Shown: positions 56,109 through 64,000 of the stretch, piece by piece
Position numbering within the stretch: the stretch's first letter is position 1
How the letters are laid out: each line of letters begins with the position of its first letter
Assembly (NCBI GenBank): GCA_018715645.1
Contig: DVLE01000001.1
Location: 1-64,000 of the forward strand
Direction of reading: 5' to 3'
Source: Candidatus Merdisoma merdipullorum
GTDB lineage: Bacteria; Bacillota; Clostridia; Lachnospirales; Lachnospiraceae
Length of the DNA stretch: 64,000 bases
Program-made: the position numbers and the translations under genes
Notes under the pieces: model-generated
Database searches by the model: none
What the model was told of the DNA's origin: nothing
What the model saw: only the letters and a program-made list of their open reading frames with translations

Positions 56109-56687
56109 ATGAAATCAAGCATGATATATGTGGACGCAGCCGTGATAAACGATATGCTGACACGTCTGGCGAACGCCCCGAATGGAGGCAACAAACAACA
56201 GGTGGAATTTACGCTGATCGACGACAGAATACAGATGAATAGATTTCGTCATCTTGCCTATTCCCGAATGGAAGAATTGGCCGCGCAAGGAATTTATCCA
56301 AAGGGATTCGACAAAGAATCTTACGAAGACATGAAACATTGGGAAAAAACCGTCCGTCCCGATATGCTTTTCTGCGGAGCGCCGCATATCCTGATTCCTC
56401 ATGCGCCGTTAGGAAAGGGAGAACCAGTACAGGATGTGCTGATTGCCGGAACTTATTTTGAACTGCTTTGCGCCTCCCGTGGTCTTGGAGCCGCAATGCT
56501 GACATTTCCTCTCGGAGCATTGGAACAAATGCCGGAGATAAAAGCGATGCTGAATATTCCGCAGGACCATTATATCGGCATGATCATCGGTTTCGGTTAT
56601 CCAGAAATTCAATATGCGAGAGGCGTGCAGAAAGAAATAGACAAAGGCCGTATTCATCGGCTGAATTTTAATCGCCTCAAAAGATAA
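56109..56687 (+). CDS. nitroreductase-family protein, N-terminally short
   Basis: MLTRLANAPNGGNKQQVEFTLID; CGAPHILIPHAPLG; LLCASRGLGAAMLTFPLGAL; IIGFGYPEIQYAR. Confidence 0.75.
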   Translation: MKSSMIYVDAAVINDMLTRLANAPNGGNKQQVEFTLIDDRIQMNRFRHLAYSRMEELAAQGIYPKGFDKESYEDMKHWEKTVRPDMLFCGAPHILIPHAPLGKGEPVQDVLIAGTYFELLCASRGLGAAMLTFPLGALEQMPEIKAMLNIPQDHYIGMIIGFGYPEIQYARGVQKEIDKGRIHRLNFNRLKR

Positions 56688-56743
56688 GTATGTACTTCCC
56701 CCTTTTCCTTTCTGCCGGAAACGGGGGAAGTATCGTCTTTTCA

Positions 56744-57292
56744 TCACTGTTCCATCTGGCGTCCCAGAAAATTTGCGGCGGCCAGAGCCAGCTTCTGTTC
56801 CACCTCTCCCATGCGTATTTTCGCATCGCGGCTGAATAGAGCCACGGCTCCAATCGCATCTCCTTCACTGATAATCGGGCAAATCGTCTCGGCAAAACAA
56901 TCCTCCAGCTCCTCTTCAATCAGGTTCACATATTTTCGCTCTCCCACTGCTGCCTGCACGTTTTCACGCTCCTGGATCATATCCTCCAGCTCCTGACTGA
57001 TTGCCTTGCCCATGTAATCCTTCTTCGCTCCGCCTGCGGCTGCTATCACCGCGTCATGATCTGTAATGCAGACCATAAGACCGGATACCTGAGCCAGACT
57101 TTCCGCATACTGCTTTGCAAATGTCCCCAGTTCTCCTATCGGAGAGTATTTTTTCAATATGATTTCACCTTCCCGGTCAGTGAAGATTTCCAGAGGATCT
57201 CCCTCCCGGATCCGAAGTGTCCTGCGGATTTCCTTGGGAATAACCACCCTTCCCAGATCATCGATCCTCCTGACTATTCCTGTAGCCTTCAT
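56744..57292 (-). CDS. spoVT: stage V sporulation protein T
   Basis: MKATGIVRRIDDLGRVVIPKEIRRTLRIREGDPLEIFTDREGEIILKKYSPI plus GAF-like C-terminus. Confidence 0.95.
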   Translation of the reverse strand: MKATGIVRRIDDLGRVVIPKEIRRTLRIREGDPLEIFTDREGEIILKKYSPIGELGTFAKQYAESLAQVSGLMVCITDHDAVIAAAGGAKKDYMGKAISQELEDMIQERENVQAAVGERKYVNLIEEELEDCFAETICPIISEGDAIGAVALFSRDAKIRMGEVEQKLALAAANFLGRQMEQ

Positions 57293-57528
57293 AAAAATAT
57301 TCCTCCATTTACTGTGCTTTTACGATTCTGGAAATAGTATTCTGTAAATGGCGGATTTTTATACGTCCATGAAAATTATGGCATTGCTGTTCGCTCCGCT
57401 TACAATAACGATTCTCAATTCCATAAAAATAAGTGCGGCTTTCTGATTTTGCATCCGCAGGCTTTGACTGTGTGCTGCGGATGCTTGGCCGATTCCCTAG
57501 CAAGCTGATGGGACATGAAAATCATTAG

Positions 57529-57544
57529 CGCAGCTTAAGCTGCG
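57529..57544. repeat. Perfect 16-bp palindrome CGCAGCTTAAGCTGCG
   Basis: Read directly from sequence. Confidence 0.9.
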
Positions 57545-57612
57545 GGATATTTATACCCAAAGGGCGCTTACCCTCGCGGCGCTCGCCAACCGGACGCGCG
57601 AGAGCAAGGTCA

Positions 57613-57687
57613 AGAGGGCGGCCTGGGCCGCAAGGTGAATTGGCTGGGGGGCAAGAGAGGGCGGCCTGGGCCGCAAGGTGAATTGGC
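57613..57687. repeat. Two 32-bp direct repeats, 43-bp period, each with GCGGCC-TG-GGCCGC
   Basis: agagggcggcctgggccgcaaggtgaattggc at 57613-57644 and 57656-57687. Confidence 0.95.
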
Positions 57688-57812
57688 CGGGGGCAATCAA
57701 GAATGAATTATGAATTTCAGAGGCTGCCCTTAGCTGACAAGGGTATCTATTTCTTGTCTTACAAATCACAGTCCAGTGTGATATGATGAAGAAAAAAGGG
57801 ATGGTTATAAAA

Positions 57813-59312
57813 ATGAAAGCGCTATATGACGCAGTTCAGATTCATAGGGAGGACAATGTCGCTGTAGCTGTGCGGCCTCTGTCTCAGGGCTGCCAGGTCA
57901 CTGTAGCCGGACAGGCCTACACGCTGCAAAACGAGATCCCCTTTGGGCACAAGTTCGCCTTACGCCCCATCGCTCAGGGAGAACGGGTCGTCAAATACGG
58001 GCACGGCATTGGCTATGCCCTCCAGCCTATCCGGACAGGGGAGTGGGTTCACGTTCATAACGTACGGACCTCTCTGTCCGGCCAGCTAAACTACGCTTAT
58101 GAGCCGGCGGCGACCTGCCGTGAGGATTTGGACGGCTGTCCTGATACTTTTGAGGGCTACTTCCGGTCGGATGGTTCTGTGGGCATCCGCAATGAGCTAT
58201 GGATCCTGCCGACAGTTTCCTGCGTCAACTCCACTGTCAGCACCATTGCCCAGGAGGCGCGGCTGCGGTACGCCGGACGCTGTGACGGCATCTACGCCTT
58301 TCCCCACAATTCCGGCTGCTCTCAGTTGGGAGACGATCACCTGATAACACAGCGGCTGCTGCGCAGCATTGTCAAAAATCCCAATGCCGGAGGCGTACTG
58401 CTGGTGAGTCTGGGCTGTGAGAACAACAACCTGGGCGAGTTCCTGCCTGTACTTGGCCCCGTGGATGAAGCCCGTGTAAAGTGGATGATTGCTCAGGAGA
58501 CGGAGGACGAGGTGGAGCACGCCCTGGAGCTGATTGGGCAGATTCTGGACGTCATGGAGCAGGATCACCGGCAGACGGCTCCGGCCTCCAAACTCCGCCT
58601 GGGCTTCAAGTGCGGAGGATCTGACGCCTTTTCCGGCATCACCGCTAATCCTTTGTGCGGCCGGATCTCAGACCGGCTCACCGCCCTTGGCGGCACGGCA
58701 GTTCTGACGGAGGTGCCGGAGATGTTCGGCGCTGAACAGCTTTTGATGAACCGCGCTGCCGACGAGGAGGTCTTTCAGAAAATAGTCCGCCTCATCAATG
58801 GCTTTAAGCAGTACTATATGGACTACAACCAGCCCATCTATGAAAACCCATCCCCAGGCAACAGGAAGGGTGGAATCACCACCCTGGAAGAAAAGTCCCT
58901 GGGCTGTATCCAGAAGGGCGGCGGTGCCGTCGTGACGGATACCCTGGACTATGGCCAGCAGTGCTCCAAACCGGGGTTGAATCTGATGACCGGGCCTGGC
59001 AATGACAGCGTCTCCCTCACAGATCTGCTGGCAGCCGGCGTACAGATCATCATCTTCACCACTGGCCGGGGCAACCCTCTGGGCTCGGCGGTACCGGTAA
59101 TCAAGGTAGCATCCAACAGCAGTCTCTATCGCCGCAAACCCGGCTGGATCGACTTCAATGCCGGAGAACTACTGGAAGGCAGCTCCAGCGATGAGGTTCG
59201 GGATCAACTGTGGCAGCTGCTTCTGGATACGGCTTCAGGACGGTATATTACCCGTAATGAGGAACAAAACAACCGGGAAATCATGATTTTTAAAAACGGC
59301 GTACTGCTGTAG
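57813..59312 (+). CDS. uxaA: UxaA-family hydratase (altronate dehydratase-like)
   Basis: N-terminal SAF-like domain; GYFRSDGSVGIRNELWILPTVSCVNSTVSTIA; LGCENNN; GFKCGGSDAFSGITANP; TTGRGNPLGSAVPVIKVASN. Confidence 0.88.
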   Translation: MKALYDAVQIHREDNVAVAVRPLSQGCQVTVAGQAYTLQNEIPFGHKFALRPIAQGERVVKYGHGIGYALQPIRTGEWVHVHNVRTSLSGQLNYAYEPAATCREDLDGCPDTFEGYFRSDGSVGIRNELWILPTVSCVNSTVSTIAQEARLRYAGRCDGIYAFPHNSGCSQLGDDHLITQRLLRSIVKNPNAGGVLLVSLGCENNNLGEFLPVLGPVDEARVKWMIAQETEDEVEHALELIGQILDVMEQDHRQTAPASKLRLGFKCGGSDAFSGITANPLCGRISDRLTALGGTAVLTEVPEMFGAEQLLMNRAADEEVFQKIVRLINGFKQYYMDYNQPIYENPSPGNRKGGITTLEEKSLGCIQKGGGAVVTDTLDYGQQCSKPGLNLMTGPGNDSVSLTDLLAAGVQIIIFTTGRGNPLGSAVPVIKVASNSSLYRRKPGWIDFNAGELLEGSSSDEVRDQLWQLLLDTASGRYITRNEEQNNREIMIFKNGVLL

Positions 59313-59363
59313 GTCCGGAAAAAAAGTCAAGAAAATTTGTGCCGCCTGACAAAAGGCGGCGGA

Positions 59364-60137
59364 ATGGAGCTTCCCATGCTTATCTTCCTGTCCGGCTTCG
59401 CCCCGTCGCTGCTTCTGGCTCTGCAGGCCAGCCGCCTCTGTGCCCGGAAGCAGACATTTCTCCTGAATATCCTTGCCGTTCTGTTTCCGGTATCTGAGAT
59501 CTGGAAACAGCTTTTGCTGACTCTTACAAACGGCGGCAGCTACCTCTGGTGGTACTTTCCCTTCCAGCTCTGCAGTATGCCGCTTTACCTGCTGCCGCTC
59601 CGGCAGCTCCTTGTGCTGCGGCTGCAGCGCAGCCGAAACCAGCAGGATGGACAGACGGTTGCCGCCCGCAGCCATGCCGTCTGCGCAGGCATGGTTTCCG
59701 TCCTCACAGATTTCCTTGCGGACTTCGGCCTGCTGGCCGGAAGCTTTGCCTTTGCGGACCAGACAGGCATGCGCTATGCGCTCCCGGCGCTGAGCGTCCA
59801 CAGCTATCTCTGGCATTTTGCGATGATCTTTCTGGGCTTCTTTCTGATATTCTCCCGAAAGCACTCCGGGATTCCCCTTCGTTTCCTTCGATCTGCCATT
59901 CTTTTCTTGCTGCTTTCAGGAATCGCGGAGCTACTGAATCTGCTGCTCCACAAGAAGGGCTCTATCGATATGTTCTATATTAGTCCCTGGAAACCGGCGA
60001 CGCAGGTGATTCTCCGCGATATTGCGGCCCGGATTGGGAGATGGCCGGAGATTCTGCTCTATCTGTGCCTGATTCTTGCAGGCGCGGGACTGATTCATAT
60101 TTTCTCCTGTTTACTTTGTTCCCGAAACCGCCCGTAA
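59364..60137 (+). CDS. YwaF-like (TIGR02206-type) integral membrane protein
   Basis: Multi-TM; YFPFQLCSMPLYLLPL and SVHSYLWHFAMIFLGFFLI pattern; ATG 59364 preferred. Confidence 0.6.
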   Translation: MELPMLIFLSGFAPSLLLALQASRLCARKQTFLLNILAVLFPVSEIWKQLLLTLTNGGSYLWWYFPFQLCSMPLYLLPLRQLLVLRLQRSRNQQDGQTVAARSHAVCAGMVSVLTDFLADFGLLAGSFAFADQTGMRYALPALSVHSYLWHFAMIFLGFFLIFSRKHSGIPLRFLRSAILFLLLSGIAELLNLLLHKKGSIDMFYISPWKPATQVILRDIAARIGRWPEILLYLCLILAGAGLIHIFSCLLCSRNRP

Positions 60138-60162
60138 GGAGAGAGGTAAAAGGAAATGCGCA

Positions 60163-61551
60163 TCAATACTCCGTTGCTTCGCAGGTTTTGTCACCCCTTT
60201 CCTCCAGTCGCTTTGCAATGATACGCGGGAAAAAATGAAGGAACAAAACCGTCGTCATCACAGCGGCCGTCACATCTGCCACCGGCTCCGAGAAAAAAGC
60301 GGCTTCAGCCGACAGTAAAGCCGGAAGCAGCAAAAGGCTTCCCAGATAGATGAGCTTCCGGAACGCGGAGCAAAACAGAGCAAGCTTTACCTGGCCCAGC
60401 GCCGTGGTCTCATCTACCAGAGGATACTGTATTGCCAACGGAATAATCATGGCGGTAAAAATTTTGATATACCTTACAGAGCGTTCCATGATCGCGGCGT
60501 CTTTCGTAAACAGTCTCACATAAACCGGCGAGATTGTATAGGTTGTCAGCATCATAAGGGCGCAGAAGCCCACGCACAGCCCCACAATGCACCGCAGAGC
60601 CTTTTTAATGCGTCCCGCATCTCCCATACCATAATTAAAGCTTATCACAGGCTGGCTTCCCAGCGTGATCCCGCCCATAGGCATCGTAATCAAAAGAAGA
60701 TAACTCTGTACAATCGTCGCGCAGGTAACGAGAGTGTCCCCTTCTCCCGGTCCTCCATACCGCTGAAGCACTGTGTTCAGCACAATCAGCAGAATGCTGT
60801 CGCTGGCGATAATCAGAAACGGCGACAGTCCGAAAGCGGCGATCCTCCGTATAGCCTTCCACTGGAAACCTCCCCAGCCCAGCCGAACCGGCATCCGCCG
60901 GCTGCGCAGGGCCGCGAGCACAAAAATGCAGGAGGCGATCTGAGAAATTACAGTCGCGATGGCAGCGCCCGCCACTCCCATATGAAAGATAAAAATGAAA
61001 ACCGGATCGAGCACAATGTTCATCGCGGCTCCCAACACCACCGTGGCCATTCCAAGACCGGAAAAGCCCTGAGCGATCAGAAAGCTGTTCATTCCGCCTG
61101 CCATCAGTGCAAAAAAAGTTCCCGCCGTATAAATCGTCATATAGGTATTCGCGTAGGTGAACGTGGCCTCGCTTGCGCCAAACCACATCAGCAGCCGTTC
61201 TCTGGAAAACAAAAACACCACTGTCAGTATCACAGACAGCGCCGCCAGCATCAAAAAGCCATTGTTGAGGATCCTTTTTGCCTCTTTTTCATTTCCCTCC
61301 CCCATACGCATCGCCATGATCGGAGAGCCTCCCATTCCCACCAGGGAACCGAAGGAAGACAAAAGCGTCACAATCGGCGCGCAGACTCCCGCCCCCGCCA
61401 GAGCCAAATCGCCCACTCCCGCGCCGATATACATGCGGTCTACAATCGAATACAGCACGTTCACAAGCTGAGCCAGCATCGTAGGAATTGCAAGACGCAG
61501 CACAAGCGGAAAGACCGCGTCGCGTCCCAAATCATTTGTATGTTTCATCAT
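60163..61551 (-). CDS. MATE-family efflux transporter
   Basis: LVLRLAIPTMLAQLVNVLYSIVDRMYIGAGVGDLALAGAGVCAPI; MGGSPIMAMRMGEGN; GSQPVISFNYGMGD. Confidence 0.93.
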   Translation of the reverse strand: MMKHTNDLGRDAVFPLVLRLAIPTMLAQLVNVLYSIVDRMYIGAGVGDLALAGAGVCAPIVTLLSSFGSLVGMGGSPIMAMRMGEGNEKEAKRILNNGFLMLAALSVILTVVFLFSRERLLMWFGASEATFTYANTYMTIYTAGTFFALMAGGMNSFLIAQGFSGLGMATVVLGAAMNIVLDPVFIFIFHMGVAGAAIATVISQIASCIFVLAALRSRRMPVRLGWGGFQWKAIRRIAAFGLSPFLIIASDSILLIVLNTVLQRYGGPGEGDTLVTCATIVQSYLLLITMPMGGITLGSQPVISFNYGMGDAGRIKKALRCIVGLCVGFCALMMLTTYTISPVYVRLFTKDAAIMERSVRYIKIFTAMIIPLAIQYPLVDETTALGQVKLALFCSAFRKLIYLGSLLLLPALLSAEAAFFSEPVADVTAAVMTTVLFLHFFPRIIAKRLEERGDKTCEATEY

Positions 61552-61557
61552 AGGATC

Positions 61558-61578
61558 GGCCGCCCTAAAAGGGCGGCC
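61558..61578. terminator. GC-rich hairpin upstream of the MATE gene
   Basis: GGCCGCCCT-AAA-AGGGCGGCC. Confidence 0.6.
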
Positions 61579-61602
61579 TTATACACCTTCCATTTCTTTC
61601 GT

Positions 61603-63999
61603 TTATTTTTCAAAATCCTTTTCCAAAAGAATCAGATGACCAAACTCATCCATCCGGCTTCTCTTGGTCTTTCCAAACAATCCTTTCTTGCCGCGGCGCT
61701 CAATCGCCTCATCCACCATTTCTTTAACTTCAGCCACATTCACCAGATGATCGCTGGTCTGACTGTTCCCAATCCGGTTATACAAAGCCAGCACTGCCAT
61801 CTCATCCAGCACGCAGTCCCGTTCCTGAGCATAGGATTCTCCGAAAGCTACCAGCTCCTTGTTTGTAAATACCGGGATCTCGATAGTCCGTGTAAACTTG
61901 GCTCCCAGGCTCTCGCAGCGAATAAAGAGCTTACGGATTTCGTCCTTTTCATCCTCCAGAATCACCAGGAGTCCTCCCGTCTTGCGCGTCATAGCATGGG
62001 AAAGCTGTACGGCCGTCTGTGTCTTCAGATTTCCGGCGCGCTCGATCAACAGGGCTCCGCCGCCAAGCTTTGCAAGAATGCCTGATACATCCTTTCCGTT
62101 CAGACTGTCAGCCGGAATCTTTGCCATCTTCGCGCCCTTAATCCGCCTCTGCTTCTGAAGCGCTTTCACAATATCAGCCGCAAGGGTGGATTTTCCATTT
62201 CCTCTTTTTCCGGTAATAACGATATTGCCGATGAGAGAATCCTCACGGCGCTCCTTTCTCATCCGGTCTTCCTCAAGAAGTTCCGCCAGCTGCTTGTTCA
62301 TTCCGCGCACTGAAGTGAAATAGGCAAACAATTTTTTCTGCTCCTCGGAAAGCTGTCCGGGGGGCAGCGTAGAAAGGGTTTCTTCCAGAGACTTTTCCAG
62401 ATTTTCAAGCATCGGAGAGGGGGAACCCTCTTCCTCCTTTTTCTGTCTGGCTTTTTTCCCCTCCTGACCCTGCTTCTCTCTGTCTGTGTCTTTTTTATCC
62501 TGTACGGCCTTACTTTCCGTCTTATCCTGCTCTTCCCTGCGGGCGGTCCGCTGTACGGACTTTGTTCCGCTTTGCCTATGGTCTGTCTGCTTCGCAGGCG
62601 TCTTGGACGGCGCTTCAAGAATATCGAGGATTTCCGCCGGGCCTTCGCGTACCGGCTCTTCCAGAATATCCAGGATCTCCGCCGGCTCTTTTCCCGTATG
62701 CTCCGTCTCAGGCGCCGGAACTGCCGTATCCGCTTCTGCTGCCTTGGAACCTGTTTGCTTGATAGGCTCCAGCTCTACATGCACCTTTACAGGAATCCGT
62801 CCCTCGATCTCCTCAATCAGACGCTGGATGTCCTCAGGCACGGTAGTCTTAACCTCTGTTTTCAAATCCGGCAGCTGGCCGGTAGCGCGCAGACGCTCCC
62901 TTTCTTTCCGCCGTTCTTCATCTCTTTTGGCCGCTTCCGCGATAGCAGCCTCAGTCTCCCGCTTTTTCGCCTCCCAGTCATTCATGATGTCTTCTATACT
63001 TAACTGGCCGGTAATCTGACGATCCAGTACGTTTTCCTCCATATCGAAGGTAAGCTGGCCGCTCTCGTCCTGTCCGAGGAATTTGGGAATCTGCATGGTA
63101 TCCTGAGAAGCCCCCGACCAGGATGGATTTTTCTCCTCTGCTGCCAAAGCCTGCGGGGAGTCTGCTTTCTTTTCGGCGCCGGACCCCGGCCATATCTCCG
63201 AGCCCGTCTCTAAATCTGTACTGCCGGACATCTCACGCGATGACTGTAACGGTTCTGCCTCTTCTTCCTGCTCCTCCGGAACTGCCATCTCCGAAAGTCC
63301 CTCATCAGCTTCAGCCTGTTCTTTTTCCTCTTTGCCCTCTTCAGAGCTCTCCGCGCTTCCCTCAGGCGTCTGCACAGCTTCCTGCGCGCGCCCGCGCTCC
63401 TGCTCCTCTTTGATAAAGTCCTGAAGACTTTCCGCCAGGGCCGCCTGGAGATTCGTCGTATTGAACTGCTCCATATTCACGGGCTTGACTTTGATCTCGT
63501 CAAGTCTGGGATCTTTCACCATCTGGCGGTACTTTTCCTCCTGAGAGGCCGTCAGCGGCTGAATCCGCATCTTCAGCTCCATGGCCTTGACGACGTATTC
63601 TCCTTCGCTGAACCACAGGATCAGATCGTCGCACTCCTCCACGCACTTGGAAAGCATCCCCGCTTTATAATACAGCTCAGCCAGCTCATAGGCCCACTGC
63701 TCCTGATATTCCCGGCTCTTGTATTCCTCCAGAATCGCTATCTGATCTTCTATGGAAGCTCCGCGCCCTCTGTAAATCTCATATTTCAAAACATAGCGTC
63801 CCAGATCGTGCGGCGCTATACGGATAAATTCCTTGTAAAGCTCTACTGCCTCGTCGAAATCCTGCAGCTTTACGGCTATCTCCGTCATCTTATAGACAAT
63901 CATCCGTCCGATAGGCGCGCAGTCGTACGCTATGTTCAGAATCTCATAACAGTCCTCATAGCGTTCCGTCTTTTCGTAGGCTTCGGCCACTTCCGTCAA
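61603..63999 (-). CDS. TPR-repeat/disordered-linker/AAA-like ATPase protein (N-terminus outside window)
   Basis: TPR-like N-part (AVELYKEFIRIAPHDLGRYVLKYEIYRGRG), acidic low-complexity linker, C-terminal VITGKRGNGKSTLAADIVKAL (Walker A) and GALLIERAGNL. Confidence 0.7.
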   Translation of the reverse strand: MTEVAEAYEKTERYEDCYEILNIAYDCAPIGRMIVYKMTEIAVKLQDFDEAVELYKEFIRIAPHDLGRYVLKYEIYRGRGASIEDQIAILEEYKSREYQEQWAYELAELYYKAGMLSKCVEECDDLILWFSEGEYVVKAMELKMRIQPLTASQEEKYRQMVKDPRLDEIKVKPVNMEQFNTTNLQAALAESLQDFIKEEQERGRAQEAVQTPEGSAESSEEGKEEKEQAEADEGLSEMAVPEEQEEEAEPLQSSREMSGSTDLETGSEIWPGSGAEKKADSPQALAAEEKNPSWSGASQDTMQIPKFLGQDESGQLTFDMEENVLDRQITGQLSIEDIMNDWEAKKRETEAAIAEAAKRDEERRKERERLRATGQLPDLKTEVKTTVPEDIQRLIEEIEGRIPVKVHVELEPIKQTGSKAAEADTAVPAPETEHTGKEPAEILDILEEPVREGPAEILDILEAPSKTPAKQTDHRQSGTKSVQRTARREEQDKTESKAVQDKKDTDREKQGQEGKKARQKKEEEGSPSPMLENLEKSLEETLSTLPPGQLSEEQKKLFAYFTSVRGMNKQLAELLEEDRMRKERREDSLIGNIVITGKRGNGKSTLAADIVKALQKQRRIKGAKMAKIPADSLNGKDVSGILAKLGGGALLIERAGNLKTQTAVQLSHAMTRKTGGLLVILEDEKDEIRKLFIRCESLGAKFTRTIEIPVFTNKELVAFGESYAQERDCVLDEMAVLALYNRIGNSQTSDHLVNVAEVKEMVDEAIERRGKKGLFGKTKRSRMDEFGHLILLEKDFEK

Positions 64000-64000
64000 A

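Noticed and set aside
57551-57769. 72-aa minus-strand ORF in the GC-rich patch
   Set aside because: Made of the direct repeats; no coding signal.
1-64000. tRNA, rRNA or complete transposase/IS element
   Set aside because: None recognised by eye; a tRNAscan/ISfinder run would be needed to exclude small or degraded examples.

Overview
The window looks like a low-to-mid GC Firmicutes chromosome (probably Lachnospiraceae) and is densely coded, mostly on the minus strand. Main blocks: (1) the 3' end of an Asp/Asn-rich tandem-repeat protein followed by a CotH kinase; (2) a J-domain protein and a HAD phosphatase; (3) a type II fatty-acid synthesis/acetyl-CoA carboxylase operon (acpP-fabK-fabD-fabG-fabF-accB-fabZ-accC-accD-accA) ending in an acyl-CoA synthetase and a MarR regulator; (4) a putative MqsR-like toxin with a zinc-finger/HTH/Panacea antitoxin, next to decayed HsdS and DUF3990 remnants; (5) pncB; (6) a LacI-regulated RbsABC-type locus holding two sugar kinases, a class II aldolase, a rhamnose-mutarotase-like protein, a creatininase-family protein, a creatinase-like M24 protein and an Anabaena sensory rhodopsin transducer (ASRT)-like protein; (7) asnB and a two-component system with a lipoprotein; (8) a CdaR-type regulator and a Gld-type ABC system; (9) a ROK-regulated GH32/ABC/ribulokinase locus with a fused E1 dehydrogenase and a divergent UgpC/MsmK ATPase; (10) a uracil-DNA glycosylase, an N-terminally short nitroreductase, spoVT, a UxaA-family protein, a MATE transporter and a TPR-AAA protein that runs off the window. 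The most novel-looking part is block 6. Two copies of the same 16-bp LacI-type operator core, 4.8 kb apart, link its transporter and enzyme units. Its rhaM-like gene appears to start at a non-AUG codon. All family assignments come from reading motifs; no database search was run.
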